Position numbers and translations under genes: made by a program. DNA of 64,000 nucleotides, from positions 434,001-498,000 of the forward strand of contig NZ_QPHM01000001.1 in assembly GCF_003336245.1 (NCBI RefSeq). The letters run 5' to 3'. Positions 28,043 through 35,607 of this stretch are shown here, piece by piece; within the stretch, counting starts at the first letter, position 1, and every line of letters starts with the position of its first letter. This DNA is from Haloplanus salinus (GTDB lineage: Archaea; Halobacteriota; Halobacteria; Halobacteriales; Haloferacaceae). A model generated the notes under the pieces. It made no database searches and was not told the DNA's origin. It saw only the letters and a program-made list of their open reading frames with translations.

Positions 28043-29149
28043 CTATCCCTCCTCGATGGCCTCCGCGACGGCTTCGACCGTCTCGACGTCCACGCCGTAC
28101 TCCTCGGCGAGCGACTGGGCGGCGGCGGGCGAGAGGGGCGAGCGGTCGTTCCCGCCGTGGTGGTCGTGGATCGGGTCGAGACGGCCGTCGCTCACCTCCA
28201 AGTTCACCGCGTCCCAGCGGGCGTAGTGGCCCATCGCGTCGAAGTACGCCTTGGTCGCGCGGCGTTCGGAGCGGTCGAACTCGGCGGTGAGGAGCGTCTC
28301 CTCCCCTATCGCCGGCCCGGCTTTCACGATACCGGCGGGGTTGACGAGCATGCTCCCACCGTTGCCGACGCCGAAGCCGATTTCCCCCGCCTCGAAGCCG
28401 TCGGGCACGTCGTCGCTCATGTAGGCCGAACAGGAGACGACGAACGACTGCGTCTCGAAGGCGTACTCGCGGACGGCGGGGTAGATGTCGCAGGTGTCGC
28501 GGGCCTCGGCCGAGGCGGCGCGGGTCTTGTCGCCGGGGTGGCCGTGTTGCTCCCAGAACCCCGGCCAGACGGCGGCGTGAATCTCCTCACCCTTCGCACA
28601 GAGCGCCGCCTTCGAGAGCGTCATGTGGTTCTCGTAGCAGACGAGGCCGCCGAGACGCCCCACGTCGGTGTCGTGGACGGCGAGGTGTTCGGGGTCGCCA
28701 CGGCCCCAGATGGCCCGTTCGTCGTGGGTGGGCATGAGTTTCCGGTGACGACGTATTAAGTCGCCGGAGCGGTCGAAAAAGAACAGCGAGTTGTAGAGCG
28801 TCCCGCTACCCGGCCGGTCGTCCACCTCGTTGGTGCCGAGGACGAGATGCAGGTCGGCGTCGGCGACGGCCTCGCCGATGGTCGCGACGGCGTCGTCGTC
28901 GACGTGGAGGCTGTTTTCGGCGAGGTCGACCATCAGGTCGGTCCACCGGGCGATGGAGGTGCTCCGTCGCCAGTAGGGGTAGCCGGGGAAGTACGTCTCG
29001 GGAAAGACGAGCACGTCGACGCCCGCGTCGCCGGCGCGGTCGATCCACCGGCAGGTTTTGTCGAGGGTCGCCTCGGCGTCGTGATAAACCGGTTCGATCT
29101 GTGCGGCACCGAGGGTGAACGACTCGGCGACGTCGCGGTCGCGTGACAT
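28043..29149 (-). CDS. Nitrilase-superfamily carbon-nitrogen hydrolase
   Basis: 368 residues. The catalytic triad is visible: Glu in VFPETYFPGYPYWR (about residue 51), Lys in HRKLMPTHDERAIWGRGD (about 138), and Cys in GGLVCYENHM (about 170). The ERAIWGxGD stretch and the size point to the nitrilase branch proper (nitrile or cyanide to acid and ammonia) rather than an amidase. Cytoplasmic; usually forms helical oligomers. A TATA-like tataat at 29174-29179 lies 27 nt before the start. It sits directly downstream of an 82-bp palindrome. Confidence 0.88.
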   Translation of the reverse strand: MSRDRDVAESFTLGAAQIEPVYHDAEATLDKTCRWIDRAGDAGVDVLVFPETYFPGYPYWRRSTSIARWTDLMVDLAENSLHVDDDAVATIGEAVADADLHLVLGTNEVDDRPGSGTLYNSLFFFDRSGDLIRRHRKLMPTHDERAIWGRGDPEHLAVHDTDVGRLGGLVCYENHMTLSKAALCAKGEEIHAAVWPGFWEQHGHPGDKTRAASAEARDTCDIYPAVREYAFETQSFVVSCSAYMSDDVPDGFEAGEIGFGVGNGGSMLVNPAGIVKAGPAIGEETLLTAEFDRSERRATKAYFDAMGHYARWDAVNLEVSDGRLDPIHDHHGGNDRSPLSPAAAQSLAEEYGVDVETVEAVAEAIEEG

Positions 29150-29190
29150 GGCGCCGGATTGACCGGCGACCGGTATAATCGTACGCCCTC

Positions 29191-29272
29191 ATACGGTTGA
29201 TTGTAAGTCAGTACCGGTGGGTCGCCGAGACGATCCGGCGACCCACCGGTGAACAGTTACAATAATCCGTAT
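29191..29272. repeat. 82-bp near-palindrome: 37-bp inverted repeat, 8-nt centre
   Basis: Two 37-base arms (29191-29227 and 29236-29272) pair without gaps. The inner 15 bp are perfect (ACCGGTGGGTCGCCG), as are ATTGTAA and the outer ATACGG; mismatches fall in two short blocks (6 and 3 bases wide). The spacer is agacgatc. The right end touches the stop codon of the MBF1 gene and the left end lies just upstream of the nitrilase promoter. It could be a bidirectional terminator hairpin, a regulatory structure or a tiny non-autonomous mobile element. No clear flanking target duplication was seen. Confidence 0.8.
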
Positions 29273-29796
29273 CAGTCCTTGCGCTTGACCACGTCGCCGA
29301 GGGTGGTCGTCGTCGACGACCCGCCGGACCACTCGGCGTCCTCGTCGCCGGCGCCCTCGGAGAGCGAGATGTCGAGTTTCCGTTCGAGTTTCGTCTGGAC
29401 CTCGTCGCTCGGGAGGATGTCCCCGCGTTCGAGCTTGCGGATGAGGCTCGCCTTCTCGTTGAGTTCGTTCGCGAGGGCCTCCTGGCTCAGGCCGCGGTCC
29501 TCGCGGGCCGAGCGGATGCGGTCGTCGTAGTCGGCCGCGAGCTCCTCCATGTCGTCGAACATGTCGCGGCGACGGGTGGAGCCACTGGACGACCCGCCGG
29601 ACGAGGACGAGGACGAGGACGAGGAGGACGAAGACGAAGACGAAGTAGAGTACTTGCTCGAGGACGAACTGCTCGACTCCGTTCGGACCTCGGTGCCGAA
29701 GTCGGTACAGCTGTCACAGAGTTCGAGTTCGGCCCCCTCGACTTTCGTCGTCGTGAGCGACGAACTCTCCGCACCACACATTTCACACTGGGGCAT
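29272..29796 (-). CDS. mbf1: Multiprotein-bridging factor 1 homologue (aMBF1)
   Basis: 174 residues. An N-terminal zinc ribbon (MPQCEMCGAES and LELCDSCTDF) is followed by a long Ser-rich linker (about residues 45-80) and a Cro/C1-type helix-turn-helix (SAREDRGLSQEALANELNEK, then LIRKLERGDILPSDEV). aMBF1 is a conserved archaeal protein that binds ribosomes and may link translation and transcription. The Ser linker is unusually long and encoded by a near-repetitive tract. TATA-like cttttat lies 27 nt upstream. Length is a little above the usual because of the linker. Confidence 0.93.
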   Translation of the reverse strand: MPQCEMCGAESSSLTTTKVEGAELELCDSCTDFGTEVRTESSSSSSSKYSTSSSSSSSSSSSSSSSGGSSSGSTRRRDMFDDMEELAADYDDRIRSAREDRGLSQEALANELNEKASLIRKLERGDILPSDEVQTKLERKLDISLSEGAGDEDAEWSGGSSTTTTLGDVVKRKD

Positions 29797-29842
29797 ACCT
29801 GTCCGTAGCGGACGGCCGGGGATAAAAGGTGCGCCCGGGGGG

Positions 29843-30451
29843 TTACGACAGGTCGGCCCACGCGCCACGGAACCGCTGGAGCGCGGTGAAATGTCCGATA
29901 GCGGCGAAGAAGGCGAGCAGGTAGCCGACGGCCGAGAGGGAGAGCGGGCCGATCGGTCCCCCCACGACGGCGGCGACGATGGCGACGACGCCGATGAGCG
30001 CGAGACGGTCCGCACGGCCGACGAGGCCACCGTACTCCCGCCCGAGGCCGACGGCCTGGATCTGTGTGCCGAGATAGGAAGTCATGAGGACGCCGGTGAC
30101 CGCGAGGAGGCCAAGGTCGTAGCGGGAGACGCCGGCCGCGAGGCCGACGACGAGGACGATGTCGGCGTAGCGATCCAGCACGTGATCCAGCAGGTCACCG
30201 CCGCGGGAGTCGGCGTTCTGGGTGCGCGCGAGGGCGCCGTCGAGCAGGTCCAGCCAGCCGTTCGCGAGGACGCAGGCCGCGCCGAGGACGTAGCCGACGG
30301 GCGTGGCGAGGTAGAAGCCGACGGCGGCGGCGACGGCGAACGCGAAGGCGAGGACGCTGATCCCGTCGGGGGTGAGGCCGATCCGGTCGGCCGTCGCGAC
30401 CATCGGGTCGAGGACGAGTTCGGCCAGCGGCCGGAGGCGGTCGAGGGTCAC
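29843..30451 (-). CDS. CDP-alcohol phosphatidyltransferase family membrane enzyme
   Basis: 202 residues, GTG start overlapping the kinase-like gene's stop by 4 nt (GTGA). The family signature D-x2-D-G-x2-A-R-x8-G-x3-D-x3-D is met by DLLDGALARTQNADSRGGD followed by LLDHVLDRYAD. Five to six hydrophobic segments. It transfers a phospho-alcohol from a CDP-activated lipid; in archaea these include archaetidylserine, archaetidylglycerol and archaetidylinositol phosphate synthases. Which one this is cannot be decided from sequence. Confidence 0.88.
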   Translation of the reverse strand: MTLDRLRPLAELVLDPMVATADRIGLTPDGISVLAFAFAVAAAVGFYLATPVGYVLGAACVLANGWLDLLDGALARTQNADSRGGDLLDHVLDRYADIVLVVGLAAGVSRYDLGLLAVTGVLMTSYLGTQIQAVGLGREYGGLVGRADRLALIGVVAIVAAVVGGPIGPLSLSAVGYLLAFFAAIGHFTALQRFRGAWADLS

Positions 30452-30957
30452 AGGTAGTCGGTGAACTCCACGTCGCCAGCGCTGGGGCCGCGGTCGCCGG
30501 TGACCACGGCCTCGATGTCGGCGGCCACGTCGGCCGGCGTCCGGTCGGTGGTGTCGACTTCGTACACCGAATCGAGGCCGTGGCGCTCGACGGCCTCGGA
30601 GAGGATCACGTCGAGCGCTTCGCTCTCGGCGTTCTCGGTCGCCTTGGCCTCGTCGGCACCGCGCTCCCGAAGGCGACGTTCGAGGGTGTCGGGGCGACAC
30701 CGGAGGACGACCACCCGGTCGGCGTCGAGGTGGTGGGCGAGGTGGGACTCGGCGACGCCCGACCAGTCGCCGACAGCCTCGCGGACGGCGTCGAGGTCGG
30801 CCACGAGCGAACCACGGCCCTCGTCGCGTTCGGACCAGAGGCCCGCCTCGCGGATCAGGTCGTTGAGGTGGATCACCGGACCGTCGAGCAGGGTCGTCGT
30901 CGTCGTCTTCCCGGTGCCGGGCGTGCCGGTGACGGCGACCCGAGGGCCGTCGCTCAC
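30448..30957 (-). CDS. Adenylate kinase-like NTPase (Fap7/AK6 type)
   Basis: 169 residues from a GTG that overlaps the hisC stop codon (GTGA). The P-loop is VAVTGTPGTGKTTTT (about residues 6-20), then VIHLNDLI and VVVLRCRPDTLERRL. The size and GTPGTGK loop fit the archaeal AK6/Fap7-like group, involved in nucleotide balance and, in eukaryotes and some archaea, ribosome maturation. It is coupled on both sides: hisC upstream, CDP-alcohol transferase downstream. Confidence 0.85.
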   Translation of the reverse strand: MSDGPRVAVTGTPGTGKTTTTTLLDGPVIHLNDLIREAGLWSERDEGRGSLVADLDAVREAVGDWSGVAESHLAHHLDADRVVVLRCRPDTLERRLRERGADEAKATENAESEALDVILSEAVERHGLDSVYEVDTTDRTPADVAADIEAVVTGDRGPSAGDVEFTDYL

Positions 30958-32036
30958 ACCCGTACCTCCTCGAGGACGTCGTTGATCGTCTCGACGGCGC
31001 GGGGCGTGCTCTCGCGGGTGCCACAGGAGACGCGGACGCAGTCGGGGAGGCCGAAACTGGAGCAGTCGCGGACGATGACGCCCCGGCGCTTCGTGGCCTC
31101 GGCGACGGCGGCGGCGTCGCCCACCTCCGCGAGGACGAAGTTGCCGCCGCTCTCCCAGGTGGGCGCGTCGAGGTTCTCGCGGAGGTGGGCACGCGCCCAG
31201 CGCGCCGTCTCGACCGTGCGTTCGAGATGGTCGTCGTCGTCGAGAGCGGCGAGGGCGGCCCGACACGCCAGTTCGTTCGCGGCGAAGGGCGTGTTGACGC
31301 GGGCGTACGCCGCCGCCCACGCCTCCGGGACGACGGTGTAGCCGACGCGAAGCCCCGCGAGGCCGTACGCCTTCGAGAACGTCCGCAGGACCGCGAGATT
31401 GTCGTGCTCGTCGGTGAGTGCGACCGACGACGGCGCCCGAGTGTACGCGCCGTACGCCTCGTCGACGACGACGAGGGTGTGTTCGTCGACGGATTCGGTC
31501 ACCTCGACGATCGCCTCGCGGGAGAACTCGGCGCCGGTCGGGTTGTGCGGCGTCGTGAGATACACCATCCGCTCGCCGTCGTAGGCGTCGAGGACCGTCG
31601 CGGGCGTCTGTGCGAAGTCGTCCGCCTTCGACAGTTCGTAGGTCGTCACCTCGCCGTGGTGATACCGGGCGCTCATCGGGTAGTACGAGAAGCCGGGATC
31701 GGGCACCAGCATCCGGTCGCCGGGGTCGAGGCAGGCCCGCGAGAGATAGTCGATGGCGCCGTCGGCGCCGGGGGCGATCCACACCCGCTCGGGCGTCACC
31801 CCCCAGCGGTCGGCGACGGCTTCGCCGAGGTCGGTGTGTGAGGCCTTCGGGTAGACGTTGACCGTCGGTGCCGCCGCCCGGATGGCCTCGACGGCCGCCG
31901 GACTCGGCCCGTGCGGGTTCTCGTTCGACGAGAGTTTCGTGAGGTCGTCGGGGTCCAGCCCCAGTTCGCGGGCCACCTCTTCGGCGCCGCGACCGGGGAC
32001 GTACGGCGAGAGATCGGAAAGGTCCCGTGGTTGCAT
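30954..32036 (-). CDS. hisC: Histidinol-phosphate aminotransferase
   Basis: 360 residues. PLP-dependent fold-type I enzyme of histidine synthesis. Motifs are KLSSNENPHGPSP, TPHNPTG, VVVDEAYGAY, the PLP Lys in TFSKAYGLAGLRVGY, and a C-terminal Arg in RVSCGTRES. First gene of a three-gene overlapping operon with the adenylate kinase-like and CDP-alcohol transferase genes, an arrangement I recall in haloarchaea. A TATA-like cttaac lies about 30 nt before the ATG. Confidence 0.94.
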   Translation of the reverse strand: MQPRDLSDLSPYVPGRGAEEVARELGLDPDDLTKLSSNENPHGPSPAAVEAIRAAAPTVNVYPKASHTDLGEAVADRWGVTPERVWIAPGADGAIDYLSRACLDPGDRMLVPDPGFSYYPMSARYHHGEVTTYELSKADDFAQTPATVLDAYDGERMVYLTTPHNPTGAEFSREAIVEVTESVDEHTLVVVDEAYGAYTRAPSSVALTDEHDNLAVLRTFSKAYGLAGLRVGYTVVPEAWAAAYARVNTPFAANELACRAALAALDDDDHLERTVETARWARAHLRENLDAPTWESGGNFVLAEVGDAAAVAEATKRRGVIVRDCSSFGLPDCVRVSCGTRESTPRAVETINDVLEEVRV

Positions 32037-32075
32037 AGTCGGAGGATGCGGACGCCGACGGTTAAGCGTGTTCGA

Positions 32076-32558
32076 TCACTCACCGCCGGTGATGGCGTCG
32101 ATGCCCTCGTGGGCCAGTTCGAGCGTCTCCGTCGCCGCCGCGGGACGGTCGGCGGCGAGTTCCGGTCCCGTCCACCGGGCGGGGGTCGCGTCGCGGCAGC
32201 GCCAGCCACGCGCTCGCTCGCCCGCGGCGTCGAGCAGGAACACCCGCACGTCGCGTCGCTCGACCCGGCCGGCCACCCAGTCGCGGAGCCAGTCCCAGAG
32301 CCGTCGGTCGTCGGTAATCCCCCGCCGGAGCGTGAGGGCGGGCGAGGCGGTTCGGCGGCGGGACGGGGACGGGACGGCGCCGAACGGACCACGCCAGTCG
32401 AGCCAGTCCACCTTCGCCGCGTCGTCGCTCCCGGGCTCCTCGGCCGGCCGCGCCTGCACGCACACCGATAGCCCACGCACCTCGGTGAAGCCGAGCGACG
32501 GTCGGTCGTCCCCGATGTCGACGTCGAAGCGGTGGCGTCGGTAGGGGTCGTCGCTCAT
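32076..32558 (-). CDS. gp19-family contractile tail tube protein, orphan copy 1
   Basis: 160 residues from MSDDPYRRHRFDVD, the ATG overlapping the upstream tube gene's stop (ATGA). It resembles the conserved phage-tail region of gp19-type tube proteins in phages and extracellular contractile injection systems. FTEVRGLSV matches the usual F-x-E-V-x-G-L start, LTLRRGITDDRRLWDWLRDW the hallmark L-K-R-G-x-T-D region, and ATETLELAHEGID the conserved end. The middle differs from typical members: the loop that usually carries the EYREG segment is rewritten (AKVDWLDWRGPFG). No signal peptide. No other tail gene flanks it. Confidence 0.85.
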   Translation of the reverse strand: MSDDPYRRHRFDVDIGDDRPSLGFTEVRGLSVCVQARPAEEPGSDDAAKVDWLDWRGPFGAVPSPSRRRTASPALTLRRGITDDRRLWDWLRDWVAGRVERRDVRVFLLDAAGERARGWRCRDATPARWTGPELAADRPAAATETLELAHEGIDAITGGE

Positions 32559-33148
32559 CCCGCGTCGGGACGTTTCCGCGTCGGGGTCGGCCGTTCCTCG
32601 GGGCGGAACCGACGGATCGGGTTCCGCAGCCCCTCGCTCGGCTTCCGCGGCGTCGGCGAGTCGGTCTCGGGGCGCTCGTCCCTCCCCGCGCCGTCGGGTT
32701 CCGACCCCGTATCGACGCGGCGGAGTCCTTCGCACGCGATCTCCACCGCTTCGATGGCGACGGCCGAGCGCCCGGCGTCGAGCGTCGGCGCCGCGTACCG
32801 CGTCGGCCACGCGTTCCGGAGTTCCCACCGTGCGGCCGGCGCCCCCTCCTCGTCGAGGAGGACGACGGCGATGGAGCGACGCGCCTCGTCGACCCGTCCC
32901 TGTTCGACGAGCCGTCGCCACTCGTAGAGTTCGATGGCGTCGGTCGTGACGCCGTAGCGCAGTCCGAGCGCGCCGTACTCGTTCGAGCCGGCGAGTTTCC
33001 GCGGCGTCGGCGGGTCGTTGCCCTCGCGGTACTCGACGACGGTCGTCGAGGAGTCGGGGATTCGACACCGGCTGAACCCCGCCTTCGCCACCCCGTCGAT
33101 TTCGAGGAGGAAGCGAGCCATCCGGAGCGGGCCGTGTCGGTCAGGCAT
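32555..33148 (-). CDS. gp19-family contractile tail tube protein, orphan copy 2 with basic Pro/Arg tail
   Basis: 197 residues. Residues about 8-150 fit the gp19 tube fold: GFSRCRIPDS, VVEYREGNDPPTPRKLAG, ALGLRYGVTTDAIELYEWRR, VVLLDEEGAPAARWELRNAWPTRY and IEAVEIACEGLRRV, all at expected positions. The last about 45 residues form an unusual Pro/Arg-rich tail. Two different tube paralogues side by side are typical of extracellular contractile injection systems, which build a tube from several gp19 paralogues. A 4-nt overlap couples it to the next gene. Confidence in the fold is high; function in this cell is unknown. Confidence 0.87.
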   Translation of the reverse strand: MPDRHGPLRMARFLLEIDGVAKAGFSRCRIPDSSTTVVEYREGNDPPTPRKLAGSNEYGALGLRYGVTTDAIELYEWRRLVEQGRVDEARRSIAVVLLDEEGAPAARWELRNAWPTRYAAPTLDAGRSAVAIEAVEIACEGLRRVDTGSEPDGAGRDERPETDSPTPRKPSEGLRNPIRRFRPEERPTPTRKRPDAG

Positions 33149-33209
33149 CGGCCCGCCCCGGTCGGCCGGCGTTCCCGCCCGCTGTGCGTAGTGTGGTACC
33201 GTCTCTCAT
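33141..33209 (-). other. 22-codon leader ORF overlapping the tail tube gene
   Basis: ATG at 33209 opens a 22-codon frame (MRDGTTLRTAGG...GRADA) whose stop overlaps the tube gene's ATG by 8 nt, and GGGAGGTG lies about 15 nt before it. It may be a translational-coupling leader or the remnant of a lost upstream gene. The rest of the 33149-33332 gap shows no gene. Speculative. Confidence 0.3.
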
Positions 33210-33332
33210 TTCGAGTGATCGAACACCTCCCACTCTCTTGAAACTTTGCGCGGGGGAGACGGTTCGCGGTGGTCGTCCGCCGTGCGCCGGGACGGTCGGC
33301 GAGCCGCCGGCACTGCCGCGCGAACCCCCGCC

Positions 33333-34919
33333 TCAGAGCCAGTCGTCGAGGCGGTCGGCCAGCCGACAGCTCAGGGCGGCGATGGTGAGCGTCGGGTTCA
33401 TCGCGCCGCCGGTGGGGAAGACGCTGCTGCCGGCGATCCAGAGGTTGTCACAGTCGTGGGCGCGGCAGTCGGGGGCGACGACGCTCGATTCGGGGTCGGT
33501 TCCCATCCGGGTCGTGCCCATGTGGTGGTACGCCGGCCCCGTCGCATCGGGGCCGACGACCCAGTCTATCTCCGCGCCGAGTTCCTCGAGGATCGACCGC
33601 TGGACTTCGTTGGCCCGCTCGATGGCGGTTCGCGTCTCCGGCCCCAGCGACCAGTGGACGTCGGGCACGGGGTTGTCGTGGTCGTCCGTGGTCGAGCGAT
33701 CGAGGGTGATGCGGTTCTCGGCGCGCGGGAACTGCTCGACGAGGCCGCCGACGGCGAGGTGGGTGCCGTAGGACTCCCGGAGGTCGTCGAGCAGGGAGTC
33801 GCCCCAGTCGTCGGCGTGGAGCGAGTCGATGACCGGGGAGGGACCGGCGTAGTTGAGGAACTCCAGTTTGACCCCTGGTAAGGGGTCCACTCCGTCGTAG
33901 AGGGCGTGACACTCGGTGGTGTTGAAGCCGACGTGGTTCTGTCGGGTCGGGCGGTCGATCCGGCCGCCGACGCCGGCGAAGCAGTGATCCATGAAGTAGC
34001 GCCCGACCAGGCCGGAGGAGTTGGCGAGGCCGTCGGGGTGGGCGTCGGAGTCGGAGAGCAGGAGGAGGCGGACGTTCTCGACGCCGCCGCACGCGAGGAC
34101 GACGGCGTCGGCGTCCTGTCGGTGTTCCTCGCCGTCGGGCGTCGCGTAGACGGCGGCCTCGACGCGTCGCCCGGCGTCGTCGTGGGCGAGTCGCTGGACT
34201 GGCGCCCGGTCGATAACGCGGGCGCCCGCCGCCTCCGCGCGCGAGACGTGACGCTCCGCGGTGTATTTCGCGCCGGACGGACAGACGGGTTTACAGGTGC
34301 CGTAGCCGACGCAAGCCGAGGCGCCGTCCGCCGGTTCGGAGTTGCGGGCGTTCGGCACGGAGTGGGTGGGGAGGCCGAGCGACTCGCAGGCCTCGGCGAA
34401 GATGGCGTCGCTGTGTGAGGGCGGGAAAGCGGGGAGGGGGAACGGCTCCTCGCGGGGCGGGGCGAAGGGGTTGTCGTCGGCGCCGGCGACGCGCAACTCC
34501 CGTTCGGCCGCGGCGTAGTACGGGCGCAAGTCGGCGTAGTCGACGGGCCAGTCGGTGGCGACGCCGTGGCGGCTCCGGAGTTCGAAGTCGCGCTCGTGGA
34601 GGCGCATCACCATGCCCTGCCAGTGGAGCGTCGACCCGCCGACGCCTTTCACGCGGGCGGCGTTCAGCGGGTAGCCCCTCGGGCCGCTGGAGGTGTAAGC
34701 GTCGCGCTCGCCGCCCATGCCCCAGAGGCCGTCGAGACCGGGGCGGATGTGCGTGTCGAGCTGTTCGATCCGATCGTCGAGGTCGAACCGCGGGCCGGCG
34801 TCGAGGACGACGACGTCGTGACCCGCCTCCGCGAGGCGGGCGGCGACGATGGCGCCCGCGGGGCCGGCGCCGACGATGCAGACGTCGGCGTCCGGGTCGG
34901 GGGAGCGGTCCTCAACCAT
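33333..34919 (-). CDS. GMC-family FAD oxidoreductase (gluconate 2-dehydrogenase large-subunit type)
   Basis: 528 residues from MVEDRSPDPD. FAD-binding motif DVCIVGAGPAGAIVAARLAEAG (residues about 11-30), the VGGSTLHWQG substrate loop, a Cys-rich stretch (ACVGYGTCKPVCPSGAK), and the C-terminal YHHMGTTRMG and NLWIAGSSVFPTGGAMNPTLTIAAL. Such enzymes oxidise sugars, sugar acids or alcohols. The start overlaps the small subunit's stop by 8 nt. It has no signal peptide itself, while the partner carries a Tat signal, so the pair may be exported together. No cytochrome c subunit gene is next to it. Confidence 0.9.
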   Translation of the reverse strand: MVEDRSPDPDADVCIVGAGPAGAIVAARLAEAGHDVVVLDAGPRFDLDDRIEQLDTHIRPGLDGLWGMGGERDAYTSSGPRGYPLNAARVKGVGGSTLHWQGMVMRLHERDFELRSRHGVATDWPVDYADLRPYYAAAERELRVAGADDNPFAPPREEPFPLPAFPPSHSDAIFAEACESLGLPTHSVPNARNSEPADGASACVGYGTCKPVCPSGAKYTAERHVSRAEAAGARVIDRAPVQRLAHDDAGRRVEAAVYATPDGEEHRQDADAVVLACGGVENVRLLLLSDSDAHPDGLANSSGLVGRYFMDHCFAGVGGRIDRPTRQNHVGFNTTECHALYDGVDPLPGVKLEFLNYAGPSPVIDSLHADDWGDSLLDDLRESYGTHLAVGGLVEQFPRAENRITLDRSTTDDHDNPVPDVHWSLGPETRTAIERANEVQRSILEELGAEIDWVVGPDATGPAYHHMGTTRMGTDPESSVVAPDCRAHDCDNLWIAGSSVFPTGGAMNPTLTIAALSCRLADRLDDWL

Positions 34920-35469
34920 CCCCGTCCTCCATGGCGGCACGCTGGTAGCTCTCGGTGCCGCCGGGGTAGGCGACGGGGTTCTCGATGCCGACCAGTCGGC
35001 CGCCGGTCGGCGAGGCGTAGAAGGCATAGAGGAGTTCGTTCACGAGGTGGAAGCGAATCCGCTCGGAGAGGTAGCCGTCGGCGTCGGGGTCGGCCACGTC
35101 GACGCCGAGGTCACGGAGGAGGTCGTCGCGGGTCGATCGATCGAGGTCGGCGAGGGGGGCGTCGACCCAGTCCCGAGCCGTCGCGTCGAGGTCGGCGGCG
35201 ACGGCGAGAACCTCGTCCCGGCGGTCGTCGGGGAGACCGGCGACGTACGTCTCGACGAAGGCGTCGACGCCCCCGGCGGCGGACGGGTACACCGTCTCCG
35301 CGACGGCGACGAGGGTCGTTAGGCCGTCGTCGGGGACGGGAGTGGCGTCGACTGTCGGTTCGTCGGAGGCGTCGGCGCCGTCCCCGTCGTCGAGAAACGC
35401 CGTGCCGGCGACGCCAGCGACACCCGTCGCGGCCAAGGCCGCCAGCGCGTCCCGTCGGCTCAGATCCAT
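34912..35469 (-). CDS. Gluconate 2-dehydrogenase subunit 3 family protein, Tat signal
   Basis: 185 residues. Tat-type signal at the N-terminus (LSRRDALAALAATGVAGVAG). The rest matches the subunit 3 family: TLVAVAETVYPSAAGGVDAFVETYV, helical middle, and LLYAFYASPTGGRLVGIENPVAYPGG. These subunits accompany GMC dehydrogenases at the cell surface. Located upstream of and overlapping the GMC gene. Preceded by a TATA box and an operator-like palindrome, so the pair is probably regulated. Confidence 0.9.
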   Translation of the reverse strand: MDLSRRDALAALAATGVAGVAGTAFLDDGDGADASDEPTVDATPVPDDGLTTLVAVAETVYPSAAGGVDAFVETYVAGLPDDRRDEVLAVAADLDATARDWVDAPLADLDRSTRDDLLRDLGVDVADPDADGYLSERIRFHLVNELLYAFYASPTGGRLVGIENPVAYPGGTESYQRAAMEDGDG

Positions 35470-35479
35470 CGGGCGCGGA

Positions 35480-35493
35480 TTAGGCAGGCCTAA
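35480..35493 (-). promoter_or_regulatory. Operator-like palindrome TTAGGC-AG-GCCTAA at the GMC operon promoter
   Basis: A perfect 6-2-6 palindrome overlaps the downstream edge of the TATA-like tract (35491-35498, on the minus strand cataaattta) and ends 10 nt before the start codon. Half-sites TTAGG/CCTAA resemble DtxR/SirR-family metal-regulator operators. A bound regulator would block transcription initiation. Regulator identity is inference. Confidence 0.5.
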
Positions 35494-35607
35494 ATTTATG
35501 ACTTGCCCTCTCGGGGCGCGACACCGGTGGGGCGGCGTTTGGGTGGGTTCGGCCTCTCCGTCGATTCTCGCCCGTCCGTCGCGGCGAGCGTCGACGACGG
35601 TCGTCGG

